Shown here: positions 31,707 to 41,263 of the stretch, piece by piece
How positions within the stretch are numbered: position 1 is the first letter of the stretch
How the letters are laid out: every line of letters begins with the position of its first letter
Position numbers and translations under genes: made by a program
The notes under the pieces: model-generated
Databases searched by the model: none
What the model was told of the DNA's origin: nothing
The model's input: only the letters and a program-made list of their open reading frames with translations
Assembly: GCF_001042635.1 (NCBI RefSeq)
Contig: NZ_AP012331.1
Coordinates: 1,364,001 to 1,428,000, forward strand
Length of the DNA: 64,000 nucleotides
From: Bifidobacterium scardovii JCM 12489 = DSM 13734
GTDB lineage: Bacteria; Actinomycetota; Actinomycetes; Actinomycetales; Bifidobacteriaceae
Direction of reading: 5' to 3'

Positions 31707-34667
31707 ATGATCACGCAAAGCCACAGGGCATCCAACTATTCGATGGACGAGATCAGCCTGATGCCGGTCGACAAGGTGTACCGGGCCATGCAGACCGACG
31801 CCGAGGGGCTGTCCGGCTCGCAGGCCGAGATACGGCTGTCCACATACGGCAAGAACCTGATCGAGGAGGAAGGCAGGACGCCCGTCGCCGTGACGTTCCT
31901 CAAGAGCTTCACCCACCTGATGGCGCTGCTGCTGTGGGCTGCCGGCGTCATCGCGTTCCTGGCCGGCATGGAGGAGCTCGGCATCGCCGTCTGGCTGGTG
32001 AACATCATCAACGGCGTGTTCAGCTTCTGGCAGGAGTACCGGGCCGGCAAGGCCGCCGAGGCCCTGAAGAACATGCTGCCGCAGCACGTCACCGTGATCC
32101 GCGACGGCGAGAACACGCAGATCCTGGCCGAGGAGCTGGTGCCCGGCGACGTGCTGGTGCTCGAGGAGGGCGACAGCATCTCCGCCGACGCGCGCCTGGT
32201 CAGCTCCAGCGACCTGCAGGTGAACCAGTCCACGCTCAACGGCGAATCCACGCCAGCGCGCAAGAACGCGGCCGCGGCCAACACCAAGGGCCTGCAGGCC
32301 GCCGAAATCCCCAATCTGGTGTTCGCCGGCACCTCGGTGGCGCAGGGCAACGGGCGGGCGGTGGTGATCCACACCGGCATGACCACCAAATTCGGCAAAA
32401 TCGCGCGCCTGACCCAGAACGTGGAGGACAACGTCAGCCCGCTGCAGCGCGAACTCAACCACCTGACCCGGCAGATCACCATCTTCGCCCTGTGCATCGG
32501 CGTCGCGTTCTTCGTTCTGGACGTGCTGTTCGTGCACAATCCGCTGGCCGAAACCTTCATCTTCTCCCTCGGCATGGTGGTTGCCTTCATCCCCGAAGGC
32601 CTGCTGCCGACCGTGACCCTGGCGCTCGCCATGGCCGTGCAGCGCATGAGCAAGCGCAACGCGCTGGTCAAGAAGCTCTCCAGCGTGGAATCCCTGGGCT
32701 CCACGTCGGTGATCTGCACCGACAAGACCGGCACGCTGACCCGCAACGAGATGACCGTCGAATACCTGTGGACCGTGACCCACGAGTACCGGGTGAGCGG
32801 CACCGGATACGCGCCGAAGGGCGAGATCACCGTCGACGGGGCCGCCCGCCATGCCGCCGACGACGCGGTGCTGCGCGAGCTGGTCACCGGCGGGGCGCTC
32901 TGCTCCAACGCGCATCTGCACGAATCCGAGCCGGACCATGACGTGCGCGAGGCCCATGCGCCCTCCGCCAACGGCCGCTGGCAGGTGTACGGCGACCCGA
33001 CCGAGGCCTGCCTGCTCGTCTCCTGCCGCAAGGCCGGGCTCGATCCGGACGAACTGAACCGCAAGCTGCCGCGCGTGCGCGAACTGCCGTTCGACTCGCG
33101 GCGCAAGCGCATGAGCGTCATCAACCGCATGCCCGACGGCACCTTGGCCGCCTACACCAAGGGTGCGCCGAACGAAGTGGTCGCGCTCGCCACGCGGGTG
33201 ATGGTCGACGGCGAGTCGCAGCCGATGACCGACGACATGCGCTCGCGGATCATGGCGGCCAACGATGCCTATGCGGACAAGGGACTGCGCGTGCTGGCCG
33301 TGGCCGAACGCAGGGTGCCGAGCGTCATCGCTGAGTACCTGGACCGCGCCGCCGGCGCCGATGACGGCGCAGCGGATGGCGGCCCGGTCGACGACGCCGT
33401 GGCATCCGGCGCGTCGGCCCCGGTTCCGGACGACGGCGGCGCCGCGGCGGCGATGGACCTGTGCACGCCGGAGGCCATCGAACGGGACCTGACCTTTGTC
33501 GGACTGCAGGTCATGGTCGACCCGCCCCGGCCGGAGGTCGCTCAGGCGGTGGCCACCTGCCATGCGGCCGGCATCCGCATCATCATGATCACCGGCGATT
33601 ACGGGCGCACGGCCCTGTCCATCGCCCGGCGCATCGGCATCGTCGGCAGCCCGGACGCGCGCGTGATCTCCGGGCCCGATCTGGGCGCGATGAGCGACGC
33701 CGAGCTCACCGACGCGCTGCGCGGCGAGGTGATCTTCGCGCGCATGGCCCCCGAACAGAAGCTGCGCGTGGTCACCTGCCTGTAGGCGATGGGCGAGATC
33801 GTGGCCACCACCGGCGACGGCGTGAACGACGCGCCGGCCCTGAAGAAGGCGGACGTCGGCGTGGCCATGGGCATCACCGGCACCGACGTGGCCAAGGAGG
33901 CTGCCGACATCATCCTGACCGACGACAACTTCGCCTCCATCGTGGCCGCCATCGAGGAAGGCCGCGCGGTGTACGCGAACATCCGCCGGTTCCTGCTGTA
34001 CATCCTCAACTCGAACGTGCCCGAAGCGGTGCCGAGCGCCGTCTACCTGTTCTCCGGCGGCGCGATTCCGCTGCCGCTGACCACCATGCAGATCCTGACC
34101 ATCGACCTCGGCACCGACATGCTGCCGGCGCTGGGCCTGGGCACCGAGCCGCCCGAAAAGGGGCTGATGAACCAGCCGCCGCGCGACCCGAACGAGCGCC
34201 TGCTCGACCGGCGCACGATGATCAAGGCCTTCTGCTGGTACGGCGTGCTCGCCACGGTGGTCTCGCTCATGGGCTACTTCCTGGTCAACAAGCTCAACGG
34301 ATGGCCGGGCGTGCCGCTGGCCGGCCTGGGCAACGACGCCGACCCGGTGTACGTGACCGCCACCACGATGACGCTCGCCTCGATTGTCTTCGCGCAGATC
34401 GGAGCCGTATGGAACTGCCGCACCGGGCGCGACTCGGCGTTCTCTGTCGGCCTGTTCTCCAACCGGACCATCAACATCGGCATCGTGACCGAGATCGTGC
34501 TGCTGGTGCTCATCACCGAGGTGCCGATCCTGCGGACCGTTTTCCACACCGCGCCCCTGAGCTGGGACGAATACCTGTACCTGTGCTGCATCCCCTTCGT
34601 GATCCTCGGCATCGAGGAACTCCGCAAACTCATCTGGCGGTGCCGCTTCCCCTCCGAACGGATGTAG
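31707..34667 (+). pseudogene. Cation-transporting P-type ATPase interrupted by an in-frame amber codon
   Basis: The frame is open from ATG 31707 to 34667 (986 codons before the stop) except for one TAG at 33783-33785. The upstream part (692 aa) holds the N-terminal cation ATPase domain, helices M1-M4 with the PEGL motif, the phosphorylation site Asp339 in CTDKTGTLT, and the nucleotide-binding domain. The downstream part (292 aa from ATG 33789) has TGDGVNDAPALKKADVGVAM and the C-terminal helices. Relatives have Gln at the broken codon (CAG to TAG), so one base change explains the break. An Ala/Asp-rich insert lies at about residues 550-580. The type resembles Ca/Na/K (P2) pumps. It is probably inactive unless the codon is read through. 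Confidence 0.88.
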
Positions 34668-34734
34668 CGTGGCGTGAGGATTGCCGATTAGGCTGTCCGC
34701 AGGGGGCGCGATCGTCGTCACGTTATTCCGGCAC

Positions 34735-34752
34735 GCCCCCGCTGGCGGGGGC
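34735..34752. repeat. Family B repeat fragment
   Basis: GCCCCCGC and GCGGGGGC form an 8-bp perfect stem, identical to the first half of the family B repeat at 52505-52550. It lies between the broken ATPase and the ABC exporter operon. Confidence 0.6.
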
Positions 34753-34882
34753 GGGATCGGTCCATTGCCTCCGCCGCGATGCGTGACAAATATCATGCCC
34801 GTACGGGCGAGTCGTGACGTTTGCCTGTGGCGGCGGGCGGCCCTTGCTTGGGATGATGGGATCACCAAGGAAGGGAGTGGCC

Positions 34883-35854
34883 ATGGCAACCGACAACAGA
34901 ACCCTCGAACGCGGCGCGATGCCGGCCGTGCATGTCAGCCAGCTGGTCAAACGCTACGGCGACATGGTGGCGCTCGACTACTTCGACCTCGACGTGGCCC
35001 AAGGCGAGATCTTCGGCCTGCTCGGGCCGAACGGCTCCGGCAAAACCACCGCGATCAACTGCATCCTCGCGTTGCTCACCTACGATTCGGGCACGATCCG
35101 CGTGTTCGGCCAGCCGATGACGCCGACCTCATATGCGCTGAAACGCCGCATCGGCATCGTGCCGCAGAACGTGGCCGTATTCAACGAACTGACCGTCGCC
35201 GAGAACATCGACTACTTCTGCTCGCTGTACGTGCCGAAGAAAACCGACCGCGCGCCTCTGGTCGAGGAGGCGATCGAATTCGTCGGGCTCCAGGACTTCC
35301 GCAAGTTCCGGCCCGGCAAGCTGTCCGGCGGCCTGCTGAGGCGCCTGAACATCGCCTGCGGCATCGCGCACAAGCCTGATCTGATCTTCTTCGACGAGCC
35401 CACGGTCGCCGTCGACCCGCAGAGCCGCAACTCGATCCTGGAGGGCATCCAGCGGCTCAACCGGGCCGGCGCCACGGTGATCTACACCAGCCATTATATG
35501 GAGGAGGTCGAGCAGATCTGCGACCGCATCCTCATCATGGACCACGGCCGGCACTTGGCGCTCGGCACCGCCGACGAACTCAAGAACATGATCGACACGG
35601 GCGAGCGCATCACCATCGAAACGCTCGATCTGGCGGATTCGGCGATGACTGGGATCCGTGCGTTGCCGTGCGTGATCGAGGCCGCCTACGACGGCAAGGA
35701 GCTCGACGTGCGGTGCCGCCGCGGCGAACACAACCTGACCGACGTGCTCGACGCGGTCAAACGCTCCGGCGCCAACGTCGGCCACCTGACCAGCCGTCCG
35801 CCCACCCTCAACGACGTGTTCCTCGAACTCACCGGCAAAGCACTGAGAGACTGA
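34883..35854 (+). CDS. ABC-2 exporter ATP-binding protein (DrrA-like)
   Basis: The protein has 323 aa. The ATG at 34883 has AAGGGAG upstream and begins MATDNRTLERGAM. Walker A is LLGPNGSGKTT, the Q-loop is IVPQNVAVFNELTV, the signature is LSGGLLRRLNIACG, Walker B is LIFFDEPTVAVD, and the H-loop is IYTSHYMEEVEQICD. The C-terminal ~100 residues form the extra domain typical of DrrA/CcmA-like ATPases for drug, antibiotic or lipid export. Signature residue five is Leu instead of Gln or Glu, an uncommon but not unknown variant. Two ABC-2 permeases follow. A family A repeat of about 117 bp lies between this gene and the first of them. Confidence 0.94.
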   Translation: MATDNRTLERGAMPAVHVSQLVKRYGDMVALDYFDLDVAQGEIFGLLGPNGSGKTTAINCILALLTYDSGTIRVFGQPMTPTSYALKRRIGIVPQNVAVFNELTVAENIDYFCSLYVPKKTDRAPLVEEAIEFVGLQDFRKFRPGKLSGGLLRRLNIACGIAHKPDLIFFDEPTVAVDPQSRNSILEGIQRLNRAGATVIYTSHYMEEVEQICDRILIMDHGRHLALGTADELKNMIDTGERITIETLDLADSAMTGIRALPCVIEAAYDGKELDVRCRRGEHNLTDVLDAVKRSGANVGHLTSRPPTLNDVFLELTGKALRD

Positions 35855-35858
35855 CGAT

Positions 35859-35975
35859 GCTCCCCTCAGTCGGCTAACGCCGACAGCTCCCCTCAGAGAG
35901 GGGAACCAGAAGGCAATTAAGCAACTTGGCTCCCCTCTCTGAGGGGAGCTGTCACCAAAGGTGACTGAGGGGAGT
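35859..35975 (+). repeat. Family A interspersed palindromic repeat, full-length copy
   Basis: This palindrome of about 117 bp has its left end at GCTCCCCTCAGTCGGC and its right end at GACTGAGGGGAGT, with CTCCCCTCAGAGAGGGG-type stems inside. It separates the ATPase from its permeases, so it may form an intra-operon mRNA structure that alters their expression ratio. Confidence 0.85.
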
Positions 35976-35996
35976 CTCTGGGTAAGGAGAGACACC

Positions 35997-37235
35997 ATGT
36001 GGACCACATTCCTGGTCGCATTGAAAGCGAACCTGCGCAACCGGTCGGCGTTGTTCTGGATGACCGTGTTCCCGATCGTGCTGGCGACCATGTTCAACGG
36101 GCTGTTCGGCGGATTGGCCGAGGCATACGAGCTCAAGCCGGTGCCGATGGCCGTCGTCGAGGACGCCGGATGGCGGCAGGCTGGCTCTGCCAGCGCCTTC
36201 GTGGACGCGCTGGCCGGGAAAACGGCATCGGCTTCGGACGGCACGGCATACGCCGACATCGACCAGAAGCTGCTGACCACCACCACGGTCGGCACCGTGG
36301 AGGAGGCCGAGCGGCTGCTCGCCGACGGTACGGCCAACGGCTACCTGACCGCCGACGGCAACGGCCGATTGACGATGACCGTGAGCCGGGAAACCACCAT
36401 CGAGGCCAAGGACCTCATGCAAAACAGCGGATTGGATATCAGCCTCGCGGCCCTGCGCAGCGTCATCGACCTATACAACCGTACCGACTCCGTCACCCGG
36501 CAGACCATCGCCGACAACCCGCAGGCGGCGCTCAGCCGGAACTTCTGGAAGAGCGTCGGGCAAAACGTCGACATGACCCATGAGACGACGCTCACGCATT
36601 TCCGGCCCGACGCGATCGCCCGATACTATTACGCGTTGCTGGCCATGTCCTGCATGATGGCCATGGGATACTCCATCAGCATGGTCGCCGCCGCGCAGGC
36701 CAACCTGTCCGCGCTGGGCATACGGCGAAGCGTGGCGCCGCTGAGCCGAGCCAAACAGCTCATTGCGGGATTCCTCTCCTGCTGGCTGTGCTCGTCGGTC
36801 GCCATGTCCATCGCGCTGGCCTATATCCGATTCGCCTGCAACGTTTCATTCGGCGGACGCGAACCGGCTGCGATTCTCGCGGTCGTCATCGCCTCGTTCA
36901 TGACCAGCTCCGCAGGCACCGCCCTCGGTGCAGTGCCTAAACTCTCGTACAACACGAAATACGGGCTGTCGACCGGCATTTCCTGCACGCTTTCGTTGTT
37001 CACCGGACTGTACGGCGGCTTCGCCATGCAGCTCAGCGACTGGATAGCCCGCAACGCGCCCATCCTCGGCACCATCAACCCCGCGCAGCAGGTGACAAAC
37101 CTGTTTTACGACATCCTGTACTACGACAGCTACCGGCCGTTCATCACCACCTGCATCATTCTGCTGGCGATGAGCGCGGTATTCCTCTTGACCGGCATCG
37201 CAATGCTGAGGAGGCAACGCTATGAACACCTGTAA
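35997..37235 (+). CDS. ABC-2 family transporter permease
   Basis: The protein has 412 aa. The ATG at 35997 follows TAAGGAG. Topology is ABC-2-like (YhgE/DrrB): one N-terminal membrane helix (about residues 20-40, ending in a GLFGGLAEAYEL turn), an extracytoplasmic domain of about 170 residues, then five C-terminal helices from about residue 205. The next permease starts 14 bases before this stop, so they are translationally coupled and probably form a heterodimer around the upstream ATPase. The exported substrate is unknown; no biosynthetic or immunity gene is adjacent. Confidence 0.9.
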   Translation: MWTTFLVALKANLRNRSALFWMTVFPIVLATMFNGLFGGLAEAYELKPVPMAVVEDAGWRQAGSASAFVDALAGKTASASDGTAYADIDQKLLTTTTVGTVEEAERLLADGTANGYLTADGNGRLTMTVSRETTIEAKDLMQNSGLDISLAALRSVIDLYNRTDSVTRQTIADNPQAALSRNFWKSVGQNVDMTHETTLTHFRPDAIARYYYALLAMSCMMAMGYSISMVAAAQANLSALGIRRSVAPLSRAKQLIAGFLSCWLCSSVAMSIALAYIRFACNVSFGGREPAAILAVVIASFMTSSAGTALGAVPKLSYNTKYGLSTGISCTLSLFTGLYGGFAMQLSDWIARNAPILGTINPAQQVTNLFYDILYYDSYRPFITTCIILLAMSAVFLLTGIAMLRRQRYEHL

Positions 37236-38637
37236 AGCCACACTGCGCGTACTGTTCGCGCACCGGGCCTACCTGATGATTTACCTCGTGCTCATGGGCA
37301 TCATGATGCTCTCCATCAGCTGGGTGATGTTGACATCCGTATCCAATTCCATGTCCGCGGTGTTTGAATCGGCCAAAACGCGTGTCGCCATCATCGACCG
37401 TGACTCCGGGCGAGGCGGTATCGCCACGTCGATGCGCGCCTACCTGTCGGATTCCAGCGAGCTGGTGGAACTCGACGACGCCGGCGAAACACTGCAACAG
37501 GCCGTCGCATCGAATTGGGTGGACCTGATCGTCATCATTCCCAATGGATTCGCCGACGATTATATTGCTGCGGCGATGGACGGCGATGATCCGCCGAACG
37601 TCGAAACAGTCACCAGCTACACATCAGGTTCCGGGTCGATGGCCCGGATGAATGTCGGCGGGTTTCTTTCCCTCACCCGCACCGCCCTGATTGGCGCGCG
37701 GACAACGGTCGACCAGGCGGCGCTCGCCGGCACGATGGGCGCCACGGGCGGCGCCGCCGGCTTCGATGGCGTGAGTCTGGACCAAGACTTGCTGGACTCG
37801 CTGCCGGAAGGATCGGTCGACAAGCCGGGTCTCGAGGATCTGTCCCGGGCCGCCAAGCTGGCCGCCGAATCGGCAAGCGATAAAGACGTGAACCATCAGG
37901 TCGCCGTGGTCGACACGCCGGCTGAGGAGCCGGAAAGCGCGACGGATACGTCGGTCAGTGGATTCGGCGGCACCATGAAAACCGCGCTGTACCCGCTGTT
38001 CCTGGCGATGACCATCTGCGGGTCGATGATCCTGGGCGCGTTCACCACCGGCGGAGTGCGGCGGCGTCTCACCGCCTCGCCCCGGCGCATGGCCCTGATG
38101 GGGCTCCAACGATTGCTGACGTTGGGCGGATTCGCGCTCGCCGTATGCGTCGGCTATCTGATGCTGTCGATTGGTCTGATGATGGCGGCGGGGCTTGACC
38201 CGTTGAGCCTGAGCGCCGGGGGAGTGCTGATGACGCTCGGCGCCACCTGCGTGTACGCGCTGATGACCGTCGCCTGCGGATTCATGCTCAGCGAGTTCGG
38301 GTTCTCGGAAGAGGCGGCCAACGGGTTCGCCAACATCTTCGGCCTGCTCATCATGTTCACGTCGGGCGTCGCGTTGCCGATTGACATGATGCCCGGCGTG
38401 ATGGTGACCATAGCCAGATTCCTGCCCGGCTGGTGGTATTGCACCGCGATCGACAACGCGCTCGGTTTCGGGACGGCGGCGGAGACCGGCGTAAGCGTCG
38501 CCGGATGGGCCGGCTCCGTGGGCCTGGTCGCGCTGTTCGGCGTGATGTTCATCTGCATCGGCCTGGCCGCCGGCCGGTTCCGCCGCTCCCGTCCCACCCT
38601 GGCCGCCCCCGCCACCACGCAGCTGGCCGAAGCCTGA
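37222..38637 (+). CDS. ABC-2 family transporter permease
   Basis: The protein has 471 aa. It has one N-terminal helix (HRAYLMIYLVLMGIMMLSIS), a long extracytoplasmic region (~40-255) that includes a Gly/Ala-rich part and an acidic stretch around VVDTPAEEPESATD, and then six C-terminal helices. It is the second permease of the operon and overlaps the first by 14 bases. The external domain is longer than that of the first permease, so this subunit may make the main contact with the substrate or a partner. Confidence 0.9.
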   Translation: MNTCKATLRVLFAHRAYLMIYLVLMGIMMLSISWVMLTSVSNSMSAVFESAKTRVAIIDRDSGRGGIATSMRAYLSDSSELVELDDAGETLQQAVASNWVDLIVIIPNGFADDYIAAAMDGDDPPNVETVTSYTSGSGSMARMNVGGFLSLTRTALIGARTTVDQAALAGTMGATGGAAGFDGVSLDQDLLDSLPEGSVDKPGLEDLSRAAKLAAESASDKDVNHQVAVVDTPAEEPESATDTSVSGFGGTMKTALYPLFLAMTICGSMILGAFTTGGVRRRLTASPRRMALMGLQRLLTLGGFALAVCVGYLMLSIGLMMAAGLDPLSLSAGGVLMTLGATCVYALMTVACGFMLSEFGFSEEAANGFANIFGLLIMFTSGVALPIDMMPGVMVTIARFLPGWWYCTAIDNALGFGTAAETGVSVAGWAGSVGLVALFGVMFICIGLAAGRFRRSRPTLAAPATTQLAEA

Positions 38638-38673
38638 GGCATCGGTCGGCTGCCGATGCCGGCGCCCATGCGC

Positions 38674-38757
38674 GGCTCCCCTCGGAGCGGGAGCTGCTCT
38701 GCATCTCTGGCTCCCCTCCCTGAGGGGAGCTGTCGGCGAAGCCGACTGAGGGGAGTC
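38674..38757. repeat. Family A interspersed palindromic repeat, shortened copy
   Basis: The right half is intact (CTCCCCTCCCTGAGGGGAGC, then GTCGGCGAAGCCGAC and TGAGGGGAGT). The left half is degenerate. It lies between convergent genes, where it may help end transcription. Confidence 0.75.
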
Positions 38758-38764
38758 ACCCGCC

Positions 38765-40243
38765 TCAGCCCTTCAACCGGTATCGTTGCACCGGATCGTC
38801 GGCGAGCTTGACGCGGGCGACCCGGCCCTCGCGCATCAGCTCGCGCATGCCGGAGGTGGCGGCCAGCGGTGTCAACTGCAATTCGCGCATGATCTCCTTG
38901 ACGCTCATCGCCGAATGCCGCTCCAACACGGCCATGATCGACTTCACCACATCGCCCGGCGCCCGGTTCTCCATCGTGCGCTGCCGCGTGATCGTCATCG
39001 TGAAGGTGTTGATGCCGTTGCGCGTGGTCGCCGGTTCGATGCCGGCCTCGCGCAATGCCGCGGCGATGCGCTGGTATCCGTCGCCGCCTTCCGGGTTCAC
39101 GAACCCGCCGCCCGGATACGGCGTCGACTCCAGCAGCGTGAACAGGAACTGGTTGCGGGTCGAGACGAACGGCGTGCCGGTCACCGGGTGCGGGCCGGCC
39201 AGCACGTCGTGCGTGACCGTGCCGTACAGGCCACCGGGATTGGTGATCTCGATGCGGTCGGTGAACACGCTGACCCGTACCTGCGTGCCGCGCGCGTCGG
39301 GGGAGTAGTCGCGGTGGGTGAGCGCGTTCGCGATGGCCTCGCGCAGCACCACGGGCGGATAGTCGGGTTTCTTCGCGCCGATCCAGCGCATCAGGGAGTC
39401 CACCGCGTCGTCGATCATCACGGGAATCGAACCGACCGCCGTCTTCGAGGCCACCAGCCGTTCGTCGCCACGGAACACGTCATCGCGGCTGATGCCGGGG
39501 AATACGGCGATCGCGATGCTCAGCCGCGGATAAAAACGCTGCGGATACCGCCCCAGCGCCAGCAGGCCAGCCAGCGTCGGGCGCAATACGCCGCCGACCG
39601 TGGCGCCATCGGAATCGTCGTGGCGCAGCACCTGCAGATCCAGCAGCGTGGCCGTGTCGTCCCGCCCGGCGAACACGCGCGGATGCTGCTCGCGCACGCG
39701 TTCCAGCAGGGCCGGCACGAGCGCCGGATCGAGGTCGTCGATCGTGGCGCCGGGCACGATATCCAGATCGTAGGTGGGTTGCAGATGCTCCTCGATGAGC
39801 CGGTCGACCTCGTAGGAGGTCATGCGCCGGTCGCCGTCGCCGGTGCGGATGAACGATCCGCCGTGCGGCCCCTGCGCCGTGATGAAGCACGGTTTGTCGC
39901 GCGGCAGCATCTCGTCGATGCGCGCGAACACGAGATTCGATCCCTCGAACGGGCAGGTGACGATCACCGGGCGCACCACTGGCGTCATCTTCTCGCAGGC
40001 CTGGCTCAGCGTCTCCTGCATGGCGCGCGCGTCGAACCCCTCGACCGGCGTGAACCCGTTCTTTTCGGACAGCCCCAGGATGATCCAGCCTCCCGAGCCG
40101 TTCGAGAACGCGGACAGCGTGTCGGTGATGGTCGAGGATATCCTGCGCTTGCACTCCTTGACCTCGCACTGCTGCGTGTCGTTGCCGATCATGCGCATCA
40201 GCTCGATCAGCTCGGTCATCTTCGCGGTGTAGTCATCGACCAT
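38765..40243 (-). CDS. AlbA_2/Schlafen-domain ATP-binding protein, putative regulator
   Basis: The protein has 492 aa. The ATG at 40243, with AAGGAGG upstream, is preferred to the much longer open frame. Residues ~15-140 form an AlbA_2 (Schlafen-type) domain, including VKECKRRISSTITDTLSAFS and GGWIILGLSE. The middle and later part (~300-400) carries an HATPase_c_4-like segment, PPVVLREAIANALTHRDYS, plus the DRIEITNPGGL motif. A winged helix lies at the C-terminus (~430-490). Such proteins are usually annotated as putative transcriptional regulators, and some relatives sit in defence loci. No defence partner is adjacent here. The intact N-box indicates possible ATP binding. Confidence 0.85.
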   Translation of the reverse strand: MVDDYTAKMTELIELMRMIGNDTQQCEVKECKRRISSTITDTLSAFSNGSGGWIILGLSEKNGFTPVEGFDARAMQETLSQACEKMTPVVRPVIVTCPFEGSNLVFARIDEMLPRDKPCFITAQGPHGGSFIRTGDGDRRMTSYEVDRLIEEHLQPTYDLDIVPGATIDDLDPALVPALLERVREQHPRVFAGRDDTATLLDLQVLRHDDSDGATVGGVLRPTLAGLLALGRYPQRFYPRLSIAIAVFPGISRDDVFRGDERLVASKTAVGSIPVMIDDAVDSLMRWIGAKKPDYPPVVLREAIANALTHRDYSPDARGTQVRVSVFTDRIEITNPGGLYGTVTHDVLAGPHPVTGTPFVSTRNQFLFTLLESTPYPGGGFVNPEGGDGYQRIAAALREAGIEPATTRNGINTFTMTITRQRTMENRAPGDVVKSIMAVLERHSAMSVKEIMRELQLTPLAATSGMRELMREGRVARVKLADDPVQRYRLKG

Positions 40244-40409
40244 GGCGGCCTCCTTGACACCATTGTGCCCCATGATCCGCCGCCCGCCCGCCTCCGGCCC
40301 CGCCAGTTCACCCCAATTCATCCAGAATTCACGGGGCGAACTAGACGAAACGAGCGCCGATGTGGGGTTCGGCTCCGCGTGTTCGCTGACGAGGCCGGTA
40401 GGTCGGGGT

Positions 40410-41198
40410 ATGCGGACTATGTTGGTCGGCATGGGGATTTTGCGCGTGATCGATGCCGCCGTCGCTCCGATCGAGGGCATGTGGGCCAAGGGGCGGGTGA
40501 AGCTGGCTCCCGAGCCGAAGGGCAAGCGGTTCGGCCTGTTCGACGCCGAGGGGCGTGCGGTGGATATCGAATCGCCGATCGGTCCCGGTTGGAAAGGCGC
40601 GGACGGCGTGAAGCCGATTCGGGCCGTCATGGTCGGCGATTCGCTGGTGGCCGGATGCGGCGTGGACGACCAGTCGAAGGGCATCATGCCGCTGCTCGCC
40701 TCGCGCGTGGCCGCGCGTACCGGGCGGCCGGTGGCCTGGCGTACGGTCGGCAGGCTCGGCGCGACCGCCCGGCGCGTGCGCTACCGGATGATCGGCGATA
40801 TCGACGACAAGCCGGACGTGCTGATCGTATGCGTCGGCAGCAACGACATGCTGGCCGGTCGCTCGGTGCGCGAATGGGCCGCCGACATCGCGCCGGTGCT
40901 GGACGCGGCCAAGGCCAGGGCCGGCAAGGTGGTGCTGTTCAGCTCCGGACAGCCGCATCGCAGCCCGGTCTTGCCGGGGGCGTTGCGCCGCGACATCGAG
41001 CGCCGCATCAACGTGCAGACCGCCACGAGCCGCCGGCTGTGCGAGGCGCGCGGCGTCTCCTTCCTCGACCTGACCCACACCGATCAGGTCGACCCAAGCC
41101 GGTTCTGGGCCGTCGACGGCTTCCACCCCGGCACCTTCGGCTACGTGGTCATGGCCGACGCCATCATGCGCCTGCTGTTCGACGGCGCCAGGGAATAG
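40410..41198 (+). CDS. SGNH/GDSL hydrolase family protein
   Basis: The start is uncertain: ATGs at 40410, 40419 and 40431 are possible, and 40410 (262 aa) is taken because GGTCGGGG lies before it. The SGNH blocks are in order: block I MVGDSLVAGCGV (Ser nucleophile), block III CVGSNDMLAG (Asn), and block V DGFHPGTFGYVVMA (Asp and His). No signal peptide is clear. The family includes acyl esterases and carbohydrate esterases; substrate is unknown. It is divergent from the AlbA_2 gene and shares its promoter region, which is very short if the earliest ATG is used. Confidence 0.85.
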   Translation: MRTMLVGMGILRVIDAAVAPIEGMWAKGRVKLAPEPKGKRFGLFDAEGRAVDIESPIGPGWKGADGVKPIRAVMVGDSLVAGCGVDDQSKGIMPLLASRVAARTGRPVAWRTVGRLGATARRVRYRMIGDIDDKPDVLIVCVGSNDMLAGRSVREWAADIAPVLDAAKARAGKVVLFSSGQPHRSPVLPGALRRDIERRINVQTATSRRLCEARGVSFLDLTHTDQVDPSRFWAVDGFHPGTFGYVVMADAIMRLLFDGARE

Positions 41199-41263
41199 CC
41201 GCTCATGCGATGAATCGCGGATAGGCGCGGCCGCCGAATGGGCGGCATCGCCTCGAGAACCGC

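Noticed and set aside
33783-33785. Pyrrolysine at the amber codon of the P-type ATPase
   Set aside because: Relatives have Gln here, one base change away, and no pylS/pylT-like gene was seen. A nonsense mutation is the simpler explanation.
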